Assembly (NCBI GenBank): GCA_016719485.1
Contig: JADJZB010000009.1
Coordinates: forward strand, 62,001-126,000
DNA: 64,000 bases
Origin: Holophagales bacterium
Lineage (GTDB): Bacteria; Acidobacteriota; Thermoanaerobaculia; UBA5066
Direction of reading: 5' to 3'
A model generated the notes under the pieces. The model saw only the letters and a program-made list of their open reading frames with translations, was not told the origin of the DNA and ran no database searches. Position numbers and translations under genes: made by a program. Positions 24,164-32,142 of the stretch are shown piece after piece (the stretch's first letter is position 1; every line of letters starts with the position of its first letter).

Positions 24164-25621
24164 ATGAACGCGATCGACGACAGACGGGACGCAGCGGCAA
24201 AGGAGGCCGCGGAGCGACGGCCCTCGGTCCGATGGGCGCTCACGAGCCTCTCGCTGTCGATGCTGTTGTCGTCTCTCGGAACGAGTATCGCCAACGTCGC
24301 GCTGCCGACGCTGGCGAGTGCGTTTCACGCGCCGTTCCACGCGGTCCAGTGGGTCGTTCTCGCATATCTCATCGCCACGACGACGCTCGTCGTCAGCGTC
24401 GGGCGGCTGGGTGACGTCACCGGCCGCAGGAGGCTGCTGAGCGCGGGGATCGTCGTGTTCACCGCTGCCTCGGCTCTGTGCGGCCTCGCGCCCGCGCTCT
24501 GGATGCTCGTCGCAGCGCGGGCGCTGCAGGGTCTCGGAGCGGCGATCATGCTGGCGCTGACGATGGCGTTCGTCGGCGAAACGGTCTCGAAGGAGCGGAC
24601 CGGGGCCGCGATGGGGCTCCTCGGAACGATGTCGGCGGTCGGCACGGCGCTCGGCCCTTCGCTCGGCGGCCTTCTGATCGCCGGGCTCGGCTGGCGCGCG
24701 ATCTTTCTCGTCAACCTTCCGCTCGGCGCCGCCGCTCTCGTGATGGCGCGGCGGTTCCTGCCGGTCGATCGTCGCGTGGCGAAGGGCGATCGGGCCGGCT
24801 TCGACTCCACGGGCACGCTGGTGCTCGCCCTGACGCTCGCGTGCTATGCGCTCGCGATGACGGCCGGGCGAGGCGGCTTCAGCCGGCGCAGCGCCGCGCT
24901 CCTGGCGGGCGCGGTGCTCGGTGGCGTCCTCTTCGTGCTCGCCGAGGGGCGGGCGAAGGCGCCGCTCGTCCGGATGGCGATGCTTCGCAATCCGGCGCTC
25001 GGCGCCGGTTTCGCGATGAGCGCGCTCGTTGCGACGGTGATGATGGCGACGATGGTGGTCGGGCCGTTCCATCTCTCTCTCGCGCTCGGGCTCGACGCCG
25101 CGATGGTCGGGATCGTCCTGTCGGCGGGCCCGCTGGCCGCGGCGATGACCGGCGTGCCAGCGGGTCGCGCGGTCGATCGCTTCGGCGCGCCGTGCATGAC
25201 GCTTGCGGGGCTCGTCGGAATCGTGTCCGGCGCGGCCGCCCTTTCGATGATGCCGACGGCGATCGGAGTCGTCGGGTACATCGTTCCGATCGTCGTCATC
25301 ACCGCCAGCTATGCGCTCTTCCAGACGGCGAACAACACCTCCGTCATGGCCGACGTCGAGGCAGGCCAGCGAGGCGTGGTCTCGGGCATGCTCAACCTGT
25401 CGCGCAACCTCGGGCTCATCACCGGCGCGTCCGTGATGGGCTCCGTGTTCGCGAAGGCGTCGGGAGCAGCCGACCTGACCGTCGCGCACCCCGCCGCCGT
25501 CGCCGTCGGCATGCGGGCCACGTTCGCGGTCGCCGCGGTCCTGATCGTGGTCGCCCTCGCCGTGGCGTTCCTGAGCCGGGCGCCCGCGGCGGAGCCTTCG
25601 CCGGCCCCGGAGACGTCATGA
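24164..25621 (+). CDS. MFS drug exporter, DHA2 (EmrB/QacA) type
   Basis: This protein of about 485 residues has 14 predicted membrane helices, the DHA2 layout. Motif A-like RLGDVTGRRRLL follows helix 2, and the motif C-like stretch MSAVGTALGPSLGGLLIAG lies in helix 5. It should export a lipophilic compound in exchange for protons. ATG 24164 is preferred to the GTG three bases earlier because GAGGGGG lies 6 bases upstream of it. Divergent LysR is the likely regulator. Confidence 0.9.
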   Translation: MNAIDDRRDAAAKEAAERRPSVRWALTSLSLSMLLSSLGTSIANVALPTLASAFHAPFHAVQWVVLAYLIATTTLVVSVGRLGDVTGRRRLLSAGIVVFTAASALCGLAPALWMLVAARALQGLGAAIMLALTMAFVGETVSKERTGAAMGLLGTMSAVGTALGPSLGGLLIAGLGWRAIFLVNLPLGAAALVMARRFLPVDRRVAKGDRAGFDSTGTLVLALTLACYALAMTAGRGGFSRRSAALLAGAVLGGVLFVLAEGRAKAPLVRMAMLRNPALGAGFAMSALVATVMMATMVVGPFHLSLALGLDAAMVGIVLSAGPLAAAMTGVPAGRAVDRFGAPCMTLAGLVGIVSGAAALSMMPTAIGVVGYIVPIVVITASYALFQTANNTSVMADVEAGQRGVVSGMLNLSRNLGLITGASVMGSVFAKASGAADLTVAHPAAVAVGMRATFAVAAVLIVVALAVAFLSRAPAAEPSPAPETS

Positions 25622-25796
25622 GGCCGCCAGGGAAGACGGCGAGAACGCCCGTCGGGAAACGCACCGGTGCGCCGGCTCCGGCCGCCGCCCCGCCCTCTGC
25701 TATGGTCCGCGCACATTGCGGACAGGGTCGGGGAGGCCCGGCGTGCACACACCATTCGAGACCGGGCACCGTGCGCCGGAGGAGGGGGACGACAGC

Positions 25797-26807
25797 GTGG
25801 ACGAATTCGAGCTGCTCATCCTCTTCTTGTTCGTTCTGCCGCTCGTCGTGTTCGCTCTCGGCGCCCTCCTGGCCGATTCGTGGGACTGCCGCAACGGCCG
25901 GGACCCGGTGGACCGGCGCGTCGGGGGCGAGCCGGGTCGCCTGCAGGTCAACCGGAACCAGAGCAGGGTCGTCTCGGTCTGCGTCTGCCTCGATGTGCCG
26001 CGGGCCTTTCGCTTCATCCTCCGGAGGGAAGGACTCTACGACCGGCTCGCCAAGGCGCTCCGGCTCGCGAGGGAGCCGCAGCTCTCGCACGCGCCCTTCG
26101 ACGACGCCTTCTACCTCGACGCGGAGGACCCTCTGGCCGCGCGGCTCCTCGAGGGGACGGAGGGGCTCCGGGCGAGGCTCGCGACGGGGCTCGCCCGGGT
26201 GGAGGAGCGCGGGGCACGCCTCAGGGCGATCTCCTGCTCCGACGGGCGCCTCCACATTCACCTCGCGACGCTCGGCATGGCCGAGAGCGACGCCGAGACG
26301 AGCGCTCACGAAGCAGCGATGTGGCTGGAGCCGCTCGTCGTGGCGATGCGGAGGGTCCGTGTCGAACCGTGGGAGACGGCGCTCCTGTGGCGTCGCGCGA
26401 TTGCAGCGCGGGTCGCCACCTATATCGTCTATCCGCTGGCCCTGATGATTCTCGTGGCGGTCGCGTACGCGGCCCCCGGAGCCCTCTGGGCTGCCCGCGA
26501 CCTCCTGCCGCCGGCGCTCGCCGCGGGTGGGGCGGCGCTCCTCGTCCACGTCGCGTGGGCCTGGAAGCGGACCTTCCCGGCCGAGAGGCACCGCCGGGCC
26601 CTCGAGTGGCTCTTCCTCGGCTGGCCCGCCTTCGCCGCCCTCGCGTTTCTCCTTCTTCTCTCCTTGCGGACGGGGGACGTCCTCTCCGATCCGGCCGACG
26701 AGGAGGGGCGGAACGGCGCGGCGCACGCGATCGATCCGGTTGCAGCGGTCCGGCCGGGACTGCCGCGGGCCACTGGGCCACTCCCGCCGCCGGCGACGGG
26801 CCAATGA
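25797..26807 (+). CDS. Membrane protein of unknown function
   Basis: I do not recognise this 336-residue protein. It has one N-terminal helix (about 4-25, ELLILFLFVLPLVVFALGAL), then a soluble region of about 150 residues (FRFILRREGLYDRLAKALRL, then ARLRAISCSDGRLHIHLATL). Three hydrophobic helices lie at about 205-305 (TYIVYPLALMILVAVAYA; LLPPALAAGGAALLVHVAW; WLFLGWPAFAALAFLLLLS), followed by a disordered tail. Start GTG 25797 has a strong GGAGGGGG site 8 bases upstream. It sits between the MFS gene and the photolyase fusion; nothing links it to either. Confidence 0.65.
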   Translation: MDEFELLILFLFVLPLVVFALGALLADSWDCRNGRDPVDRRVGGEPGRLQVNRNQSRVVSVCVCLDVPRAFRFILRREGLYDRLAKALRLAREPQLSHAPFDDAFYLDAEDPLAARLLEGTEGLRARLATGLARVEERGARLRAISCSDGRLHIHLATLGMAESDAETSAHEAAMWLEPLVVAMRRVRVEPWETALLWRRAIAARVATYIVYPLALMILVAVAYAAPGALWAARDLLPPALAAGGAALLVHVAWAWKRTFPAERHRRALEWLFLGWPAFAALAFLLLLSLRTGDVLSDPADEEGRNGAAHAIDPVAAVRPGLPRATGPLPPPATGQ

Positions 26808-26859
26808 GAGGGCTGTGCGCTCGAGATCCCCGGTGCCATCGCGCGGCGTAGAGCGGTCT

Positions 26860-29280
26860 ATGGACGAGCGCCTCGCCGAACGGATCCGGCCCCTGAACGA
26901 CGCCCGGCGGGAGGGGCGGGGGGAGTTCGTCCTCTGGTGGGCTGCCACGGCTCTCCGGGTCGACGAGAACCCGGCCCTCGAGGTCGCGATCGCGGAGGCG
27001 AACGCGCGCCACCTGCCGGTGGTCGTCTACCAGGACCTGACCTGGCGTGCGCGGTGGGCGACGGACCGCCGGTTCCGGTTCGTCCTCGAAGGGGTCCCGG
27101 GTCTCGCCCGGGATCTCGCGGCCCGGGGCGTGAGGCACTTCTTCCGCCTCGAGCGCGGGCCGGGAGACCCCTCGGGGGCGCTCCTCGACCTCGCCCGGCG
27201 CGCCGACCTCGTCGTGACGGAGGACTTCCCGGCCGGGGGCTTCGCGCGGCGGCGGGCACGGCTCGCCGAGGAGGCGGGCGTTCCCGTCGTCGCGGTCGAC
27301 GCCGCGTGCGTCTTCCCGATGCGCCTCGTCGGCCGCGCGTACGAGCGGGCCTTCGCCTTCCGGGCCGACACGGAGCGCGAGCGCCTCGCGCGCCTCGACG
27401 CGCCCCTCCCGCGGGTCGATCCCGTCGTGCCGCCGTGGGCCGGCGACGCGGGCTTCGCGCCGCTCGTCGTATCGGAGGAGGGTATCCCCTCCCTCGTCGC
27501 CTCCTGCGCGATCGACCACGGCGTCGGCGCCGTCCCCGGCCTTCGGGGCGGGGAGGCCGCGGCCCGCACGCGCTGGAGGGCGTTCCGCGAGACGGGGCTC
27601 GCGCGCTACGCCGAGGCGCGCAACGACGCCGCCGACCTCGACGGCGTCTCCCGCCTCTCGCCCTACCTCCACTTCGGCATGGTCTCCGCCGCCCGCATCG
27701 CCCGGGAGGCGCGCGCGGCGGGAGGCCCGGGAGCGGCGAAGTACCTGGACGAGATCCTCACCTGGCGCGAGCTGGCGTGGAGCTTCTGCTTCCACCGCGG
27801 CGACCACGCGAGCGTCTCCGCCCTCCCCGCGTGGGCGCGAGAGAGCCTCGCACGGGCCCAGGCCGCGCCGCGCGACCTCCCGCCCCGCGAGGCCATCGAG
27901 CTGGGGACCACGGGAGACCCGCTCTGGGACCTCGCGCAGCGCTCGCTCGTCGCGCACGGCGAGCTCCACAACAACGTGAGGATGACCTGGGGCAAGAAGC
28001 TCCTCGAGTGGACGCGGAGCCCGGAGGAGGCGCTCGCCCTCGCCGAGGAGCTGAACCACCGCTGGGCGCTCGACGGGCGCGACCCGTCGTCGTACGGCGG
28101 CATCCTCTGGTGCCTCGGGCAGTTCGACCGCCCCTTTCCGCCGGAGCGTCCCCTCCTCGGCCTCGTGAGGCCGCGCCCGACGGAGGAGCACGCGATGAGG
28201 CTCGGCCTCGAGCGGTACGCTCGCGCCGTGAATCGCCCGCGCGGCAACCCCTCGCCCGTCCTCGTCGTCGGCGCCGGGGCCGCGGGGCTCCTCGCCGCGC
28301 GGACGCTCGCCGACCACGGCCTCGAGGTCACCGTCGTCGACAAGGGGCGGGGCGCCGGCGGCCGGCTCGCGACGCGGCGGCTCGGCGACGGGGGCTCGTT
28401 CGACCACGGCGCGGCGCTCTTCGAGCCGGTGACGGCCTCCTTCCGGCGGCGCCTCGCGACCTGGGAGGCGGACGGGCTCGTGGAGCGGGTCGAGGCCGCG
28501 CCCGGGGGCGGGAGCGAGGCGAACGCCTTCCGCGTCCGCGGCCCGGCGACCTCCCTCGCGAAGCACCTCGCGCGCGGCCTCGACGTGCGCCTCGGCGCGA
28601 AGGCCGTCTCCCTCGCGCGCGACGAGGACGGCTTCGTCCTTGTCCTCGAGGACGGCGCAACCCTGCGGGGCGCGGCGGCGATCCTGACACCCCCGGTCCC
28701 GCAGGCGCTCGACTTCCTCTCCCGCGGCGGCCTCGCGAGTCGGATCCCCGACGACCTCCACGCCGCGCTCGCGGCCGTCGCCTATCACCCGGGCCTCGTC
28801 CTCCTCCTCCGCCTCGACCGGCGCGCGGCGGCGATTCCGCCCGCGGGCCTCCTCGCCCTCCGCGACGGCGGCCCCGTCGCGCGGATCGTCGAGAACGCGC
28901 GCGACGGCGGCCCGTCGCGCCTCTCGGTCTATGCGCGCGAAAGCGTCGCGGCGGAGCGCTTCGAAGCCCCGCCGGAGGAGACGGCCGCCGCGCTCGAGGC
29001 GGCGGCCCTGGGCGCCCTCGGCCTCGGCGCGGACGCGGTCGTCGAGAGGGACCTGAAGCGGTGGCGGTACGCCCGCCCGTCGGCTCCGTTCCCCGGCGAG
29101 GTCCCGCTCGTCGATCTCGACGGCGCGCCGCTCCTCTTCGCCGGCGACGCGTTCGGGCAGGTCGAAGCGGTGCCGCCGACCGGGAACACCGGCCTCGAGC
29201 GGGCCGTCCTCGCGGGGCTCGCGGCGGCAGGGAGGCTCCTCGGTTCTGCCTCGCACGGAAAGGTGCGGGCGCGCGCCTGA
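26860..29280 (+). CDS. Class II photolyase fused to a renalase-like FAD oxidoreductase
   Basis: One uninterrupted frame of 806 codons encodes two flavoproteins. Residues about 1-455 look like a class II CPD photolyase: RGEFVLWWAATALRVDENPA at the start, ILTWRELAWSFCFHR, then LHNNVRMTWGKKLLEW and ALDGRDPSSYGGILWCLGQ near the end, all class II landmarks. Class II photolyases split cyclobutane pyrimidine dimers using blue light. Residues about 465-806 form a Rossmann-type FAD oxidoreductase of the renalase/amine oxidase group: VLVVGAGAAGLLAARTLADH, then DKGRGAGGRLATRRL, and a C-terminal LFAGDAFGQ and PPTGNTGLERAVLAG. The joint (RLGLERYARAVNRPRGNPSP) shows no stop or internal ribosome site, so the fusion looks real. 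The start lacks a clear ribosome site. Confidence 0.85.
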   Translation: MDERLAERIRPLNDARREGRGEFVLWWAATALRVDENPALEVAIAEANARHLPVVVYQDLTWRARWATDRRFRFVLEGVPGLARDLAARGVRHFFRLERGPGDPSGALLDLARRADLVVTEDFPAGGFARRRARLAEEAGVPVVAVDAACVFPMRLVGRAYERAFAFRADTERERLARLDAPLPRVDPVVPPWAGDAGFAPLVVSEEGIPSLVASCAIDHGVGAVPGLRGGEAAARTRWRAFRETGLARYAEARNDAADLDGVSRLSPYLHFGMVSAARIAREARAAGGPGAAKYLDEILTWRELAWSFCFHRGDHASVSALPAWARESLARAQAAPRDLPPREAIELGTTGDPLWDLAQRSLVAHGELHNNVRMTWGKKLLEWTRSPEEALALAEELNHRWALDGRDPSSYGGILWCLGQFDRPFPPERPLLGLVRPRPTEEHAMRLGLERYARAVNRPRGNPSPVLVVGAGAAGLLAARTLADHGLEVTVVDKGRGAGGRLATRRLGDGGSFDHGAALFEPVTASFRRRLATWEADGLVERVEAAPGGGSEANAFRVRGPATSLAKHLARGLDVRLGAKAVSLARDEDGFVLVLEDGATLRGAAAILTPPVPQALDFLSRGGLASRIPDDLHAALAAVAYHPGLVLLLRLDRRAAAIPPAGLLALRDGGPVARIVENARDGGPSRLSVYARESVAAERFEAPPEETAAALEAAALGALGLGADAVVERDLKRWRYARPSAPFPGEVPLVDLDGAPLLFAGDAFGQVEAVPPTGNTGLERAVLAGLAAAGRLLGSASHGKVRARA

Positions 29281-29290
29281 CAGCCGGCCG

Positions 29291-29851
29291 TCAGGCGGCC
29301 GAAGCGCGAAGCGACGCGGCGCGCTGCCGGATCTCGCGCAGGGTCTCCTCGGGGAGCCGGTCGAGGTTCTTCAGCTGCAGGAGCATCCGGGCGTTCTTCG
29401 CGAGGAACGCCCGGTGGCGCGCGAGGAAGTCCCAGTAGAGCGTCGTGAACGGGCAGGCCTCCTCGCCCGTCGCCTTCGCGGGGTCGAACCGGCAGGAGCG
29501 GCAGTGGTTCCCCATCCGCTGGATGTACTTCCCGGTCGCGACGTACGGCTTGCTGGCCATGTAGCCGCCGTCGGCGTGCTGCGACATCCCGATCACGTTC
29601 GGGAGCTCGACCCACTCGACGGCGTCGACGTAGACCGCGAGGTACCACCGGTGGACCTCGACGGGACGGACCCCGAGGAGGAGCGCGTAGAGGCCCGTCA
29701 CCATGAGCCGCTGGATGTGGTGGGCGTAGCCGAGATCGAGCGTCTGGCCCAGGACGTCGGCCAGGCACGCCATTTCCGTCTCCCCCGTCCAGTAGAAAGG
29801 GGGAAGCGGGCGGTCGGCGCCGAGCGCGTTCTCGGAGAGGTATTCCGGCAT
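29291..29851 (-). CDS. FeS-BCP type cryptochrome/photolyase, C-terminal part (after in-frame TGA)
   Basis: This is the C-terminal 186 residues of an iron-sulfur bacterial cryptochrome/photolyase (PhrB/CryB group). It holds the FAD-site region and all four candidate iron-sulfur cysteines (ETEMACLADVL, then NHCRSC and EEACP). It is in the same frame as the upstream part at 29858-30805, split only by one TGA at 29858-29860; the first Met here is just the next ATG. Family members read VYWLRMPEY across the break, so TGA stands where Trp (TGG) is expected. It converges on the class II photolyase fusion, 10 bases away. Confidence 0.85.
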   Translation of the reverse strand: MPEYLSENALGADRPLPPFYWTGETEMACLADVLGQTLDLGYAHHIQRLMVTGLYALLLGVRPVEVHRWYLAVYVDAVEWVELPNVIGMSQHADGGYMASKPYVATGKYIQRMGNHCRSCRFDPAKATGEEACPFTTLYWDFLARHRAFLAKNARMLLQLKNLDRLPEETLREIRQRAASLRASAA

Positions 29852-29857
29852 GCGGAG

Positions 29858-30805
29858 TCAATAGACCCCGCGGACGTACTCCCGCCAGCCGAGGACCTGC
29901 CTCACGAACCCCTCGACCGACTCGATCGGCGCCGCGCCCGTCCGCCACGCCGCCTCCGCCCCGCGGAGGACCTCCCGCGGGTCGAGGAGCTTCAGGTTCA
30001 TCGCGGCGGAGAGGCGCGAGTGGAAGAGGACGGGCTCGCCGGCCCACATCGCGTCCTCGTAGCGGCCGAAGGAGGGGAGGCGGTGCGCGAGGAAGTCGTC
30101 GAGGGCCCGGAGCGCCTCCGCGCGGGTCACGGGCCAGTCGAAGCGGTCGAGGCTCCCGGGGTGCGAGGGAAAGCGACGGCCCACGAGGTCGAGGACCTCG
30201 CGCGTCGTCGCGTCGGGAGGGAAGGCAAGGGGAGCGCGCACCGGCCCGGGACCCCGGACGCCGAAGCTCTCGCGATTCGACGCGTCGAAGTTGAAGGCTC
30301 CTCCCGCGGGGAGCCCGCCCTCCATCAGGATGCCGGTCTTCTTCCGCATCTCCCTGTAGAAGAGCTCCATCCGGAGCTGCTCTCGCCCCTTCGCCCACGC
30401 CCGGAACTCCTCGGTCGGGCAGAGGAAGTGCCGGTCGGGGAGGATCTCGAGGCCGGGGACGGCCCGGAGCAGCTCCTCCCGCACTCGCCACTCGCCCGGC
30501 TCGACGACGACGACCCGTTCCGGGCGGAGCCTTTCGACGGCTCTCGCGAGCTCGGTCCCGAGGGTCGACTCGCAGAGCTCGACGTACGCGACGTCGAAGC
30601 CCCGCGCGCGAAGGTCGTCGCGGAAGTGGCGCATCGCCGAGAGGAAGAGCGCGATCCGCGCCTTGTGCGACCAGACCTGCTCGCCCTCCGCGGAGACTTC
30701 TGCCATGAAGACCCGGTCGCGTTCCGGGTCGAAGCCGTCGAAAGCGGCCGACGCCGCGTCGAGCTGGTCCCCGAGGACGACGACGAGGTTCCGCGGTTCC
30801 CTCAT
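29858..30805 (-). CDS. FeS-BCP type cryptochrome/photolyase, N-terminal part (premature TGA)
   Basis: These 315 residues form the N-terminal Rossmann domain (NLVVVLGDQLD, FMAEVSAEGEQVWSHK, lumazine/antenna region) and the first part of the helical domain of a prokaryotic 6-4 type photolyase. It ends GWREYVRGVY just before a TGA. A whole enzyme would need readthrough into 29291-29851 (about 502 residues in total, the normal family length). Alone it would lack most of the FAD and iron-sulfur sites. It is transcribed with the Nudix gene 61 bases upstream. The stop is either a true recent nonsense mutation or a base error. Confidence 0.85.
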   Translation of the reverse strand: MREPRNLVVVLGDQLDAASAAFDGFDPERDRVFMAEVSAEGEQVWSHKARIALFLSAMRHFRDDLRARGFDVAYVELCESTLGTELARAVERLRPERVVVVEPGEWRVREELLRAVPGLEILPDRHFLCPTEEFRAWAKGREQLRMELFYREMRKKTGILMEGGLPAGGAFNFDASNRESFGVRGPGPVRAPLAFPPDATTREVLDLVGRRFPSHPGSLDRFDWPVTRAEALRALDDFLAHRLPSFGRYEDAMWAGEPVLFHSRLSAAMNLKLLDPREVLRGAEAAWRTGAAPIESVEGFVRQVLGWREYVRGVY

Positions 30806-30866
30806 CGAAGGGATTCTCCGCCAGACCGGCGCCAGAGGCTCGTTTCGAGGCTCGGCCCGGGCGCCT

Positions 30867-31316
30867 TCACCGGTCGGCGTGGAAGTGCGTCACCGCCCCG
30901 AGCGGGAGGCGCACGCCCGCGAGGTAGTCGTCGATGCAGCGGACGACGACGCTCGAACGGGGGCGTCCCGCCGCGATCTCGTCACGCGTGAGCCAGCGGC
31001 AGGCGAGGATCTCCTCCGGGTCCTCGGCATGCGCCTCGACGCCCTCCGGGACCGTGCCGGCGAAACAGAAGCGGCAGAAGTCGCGGCCGCTCCTCGAGAG
31101 GAGCTGGTAGACGCCCACGAGGCTCTCGGGCGTGAACGGGAGTCCCGTCTCTTCGCGTACCTCGCGGACGACGGCGTCGAGGATCGCCTCGCCCGGGTCG
31201 ACGTGTCCTGCCGGCTGGTTCCAGACGGGGCCGGGGTGTCCCGGGTCCAGCTCCTCGACGACGAGGAATCGACCGGCCCGTTCGACGATCGCGGCGACGG
31301 TGACGTTCCAGGGCAT
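30867..31316 (-). CDS. Nudix hydrolase (NudJ-like)
   Basis: This 149-residue Nudix enzyme has a complete Nudix box, GHVDPGEAILDAVVREVREE-TGL, giving the G-x5-E-x7-RE-x2-EE-x-G pattern needed for divalent metal and pyrophosphate hydrolysis. The N-terminus (VTVAAIVERAGRFLVVEE) and PVWNQPAGHVD resemble NudJ/MutT-like housecleaning enzymes. The substrate is not predictable. It lies upstream of the FeS photolyase on the same strand. Confidence 0.88.
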   Translation of the reverse strand: MPWNVTVAAIVERAGRFLVVEELDPGHPGPVWNQPAGHVDPGEAILDAVVREVREETGLPFTPESLVGVYQLLSRSGRDFCRFCFAGTVPEGVEAHAEDPEEILACRWLTRDEIAAGRPRSSVVVRCIDDYLAGVRLPLGAVTHFHADR

Positions 31317-31679
31317 GGCGGTCTCCTCCGGCGGAGAGTTTAGGCATCTGCGGCCTGCTGCACGCCCGGCTCGATGCCCGGCACCGGCGTTTGGAGGCCG
31401 ACTTGGGCACTTCTGTCACATCGATTCGCCCTGGCGAACCTTTTCTGAGACCGCCCGTAGCAGTGAACGTCCAGCTCAGGTAACCCGGCACCCGGCCGCA
31501 CCCGAGCCTGGTCGACCCTCCGGCCCATGGGAGGTGGTTCGTTACGACGATCGGTGCGACAGAACGACACAAACCCTGATCAATCTCGACAAACCGGCAG
31601 CCCGCGGCTCGAGTCCATCTCGACATGCAGGGTCTCTGCCCCTACATCCCCAGGCAACGTACAAATGGGAGGCATCCAA
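31317..31679. other. Intergenic region without a recognised gene
   Basis: These 363 bases separate the divergent Nudix gene and the small secreted protein gene. Short frames on both strands lack conserved features. Only the ribosome site GGGAGG at 31667-31672 for the downstream gene is recognisable. Confidence 0.5.
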
Positions 31680-32075
31680 ATGAAAACTCTCCTCTGCAAG
31701 TCGTTCCTTCTCGCCGCGCTCGCGATGCTGATCGCGGTTCCCGCCGTCGCCGACGACGTCGCCGTCTTCCGGCTCGACCAGGCCGTCCAGGTGGGCAGCG
31801 TGAAGCTCCCCGCCGGGGTGTACGCGTTCCGGGCCTCGGACCGTGGCGTCGTGTCGGTCTACGACGAAGAGAACTCGACCGTCGTCGGCGTCGCCCTCGC
31901 GCGCCGGGCCTCCCTCAAGCTCGCAGAGCTCGAGACCTCGGGCACGCTCTCCCACGACTGGGCCGTCCGGACCCTCTCTCTCGGCGCCTGGCGCTACAGC
32001 TTCTCCGCGGGCGAGGCGCCCGCCACGATGGCGGCCGTCCCGCAGGCCACGACCGTCGTCGCGCTCGCCCGGTAA
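31680..32075 (+). CDS. Small secreted protein of unknown function
   Basis: This 131-residue protein has a clear Sec signal (1-24, cut after VADD or PAVA). The mature part is about 107 residues of beta-rich character: AVFRLDQAVQVGSVKLPAGVYAF, VVSVYDEENSTVVGVALAR, and TLSLGAWRYSFSAGEAPATM. Small acidobacterial secreted proteins with a KLPAGxY motif have this shape, but no function is known. Start ATG 31680 has GGGAGG 7 bases upstream; an in-frame ATG at 31665 is less likely. It is flanked by minus-strand genes. Confidence 0.72.
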   Translation: MKTLLCKSFLLAALAMLIAVPAVADDVAVFRLDQAVQVGSVKLPAGVYAFRASDRGVVSVYDEENSTVVGVALARRASLKLAELETSGTLSHDWAVRTLSLGAWRYSFSAGEAPATMAAVPQATTVVALAR

Positions 32076-32142
32076 GGAATGCCCTGTTCCGGGGCCGGGA
32101 GGGCGCGCCGCCCGCGCAGCGGCGGGCGCGATGCCCTCCCGG

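Noticed and set aside
26221..29256. A 1,011-codon open frame on the minus strand opposite the photolyase fusion
   Set aside because: It is an antisense shadow produced by high G+C; its protein is Arg/Glu/Ala-rich with no conserved motif, while the plus strand has clear photolyase and FAD motifs.
29858..29860. TGA read as selenocysteine in the photolyase
   Set aside because: The family has Trp at this place, not Cys, and no SECIS-like hairpin is apparent; a nonsense change or base error fits better.
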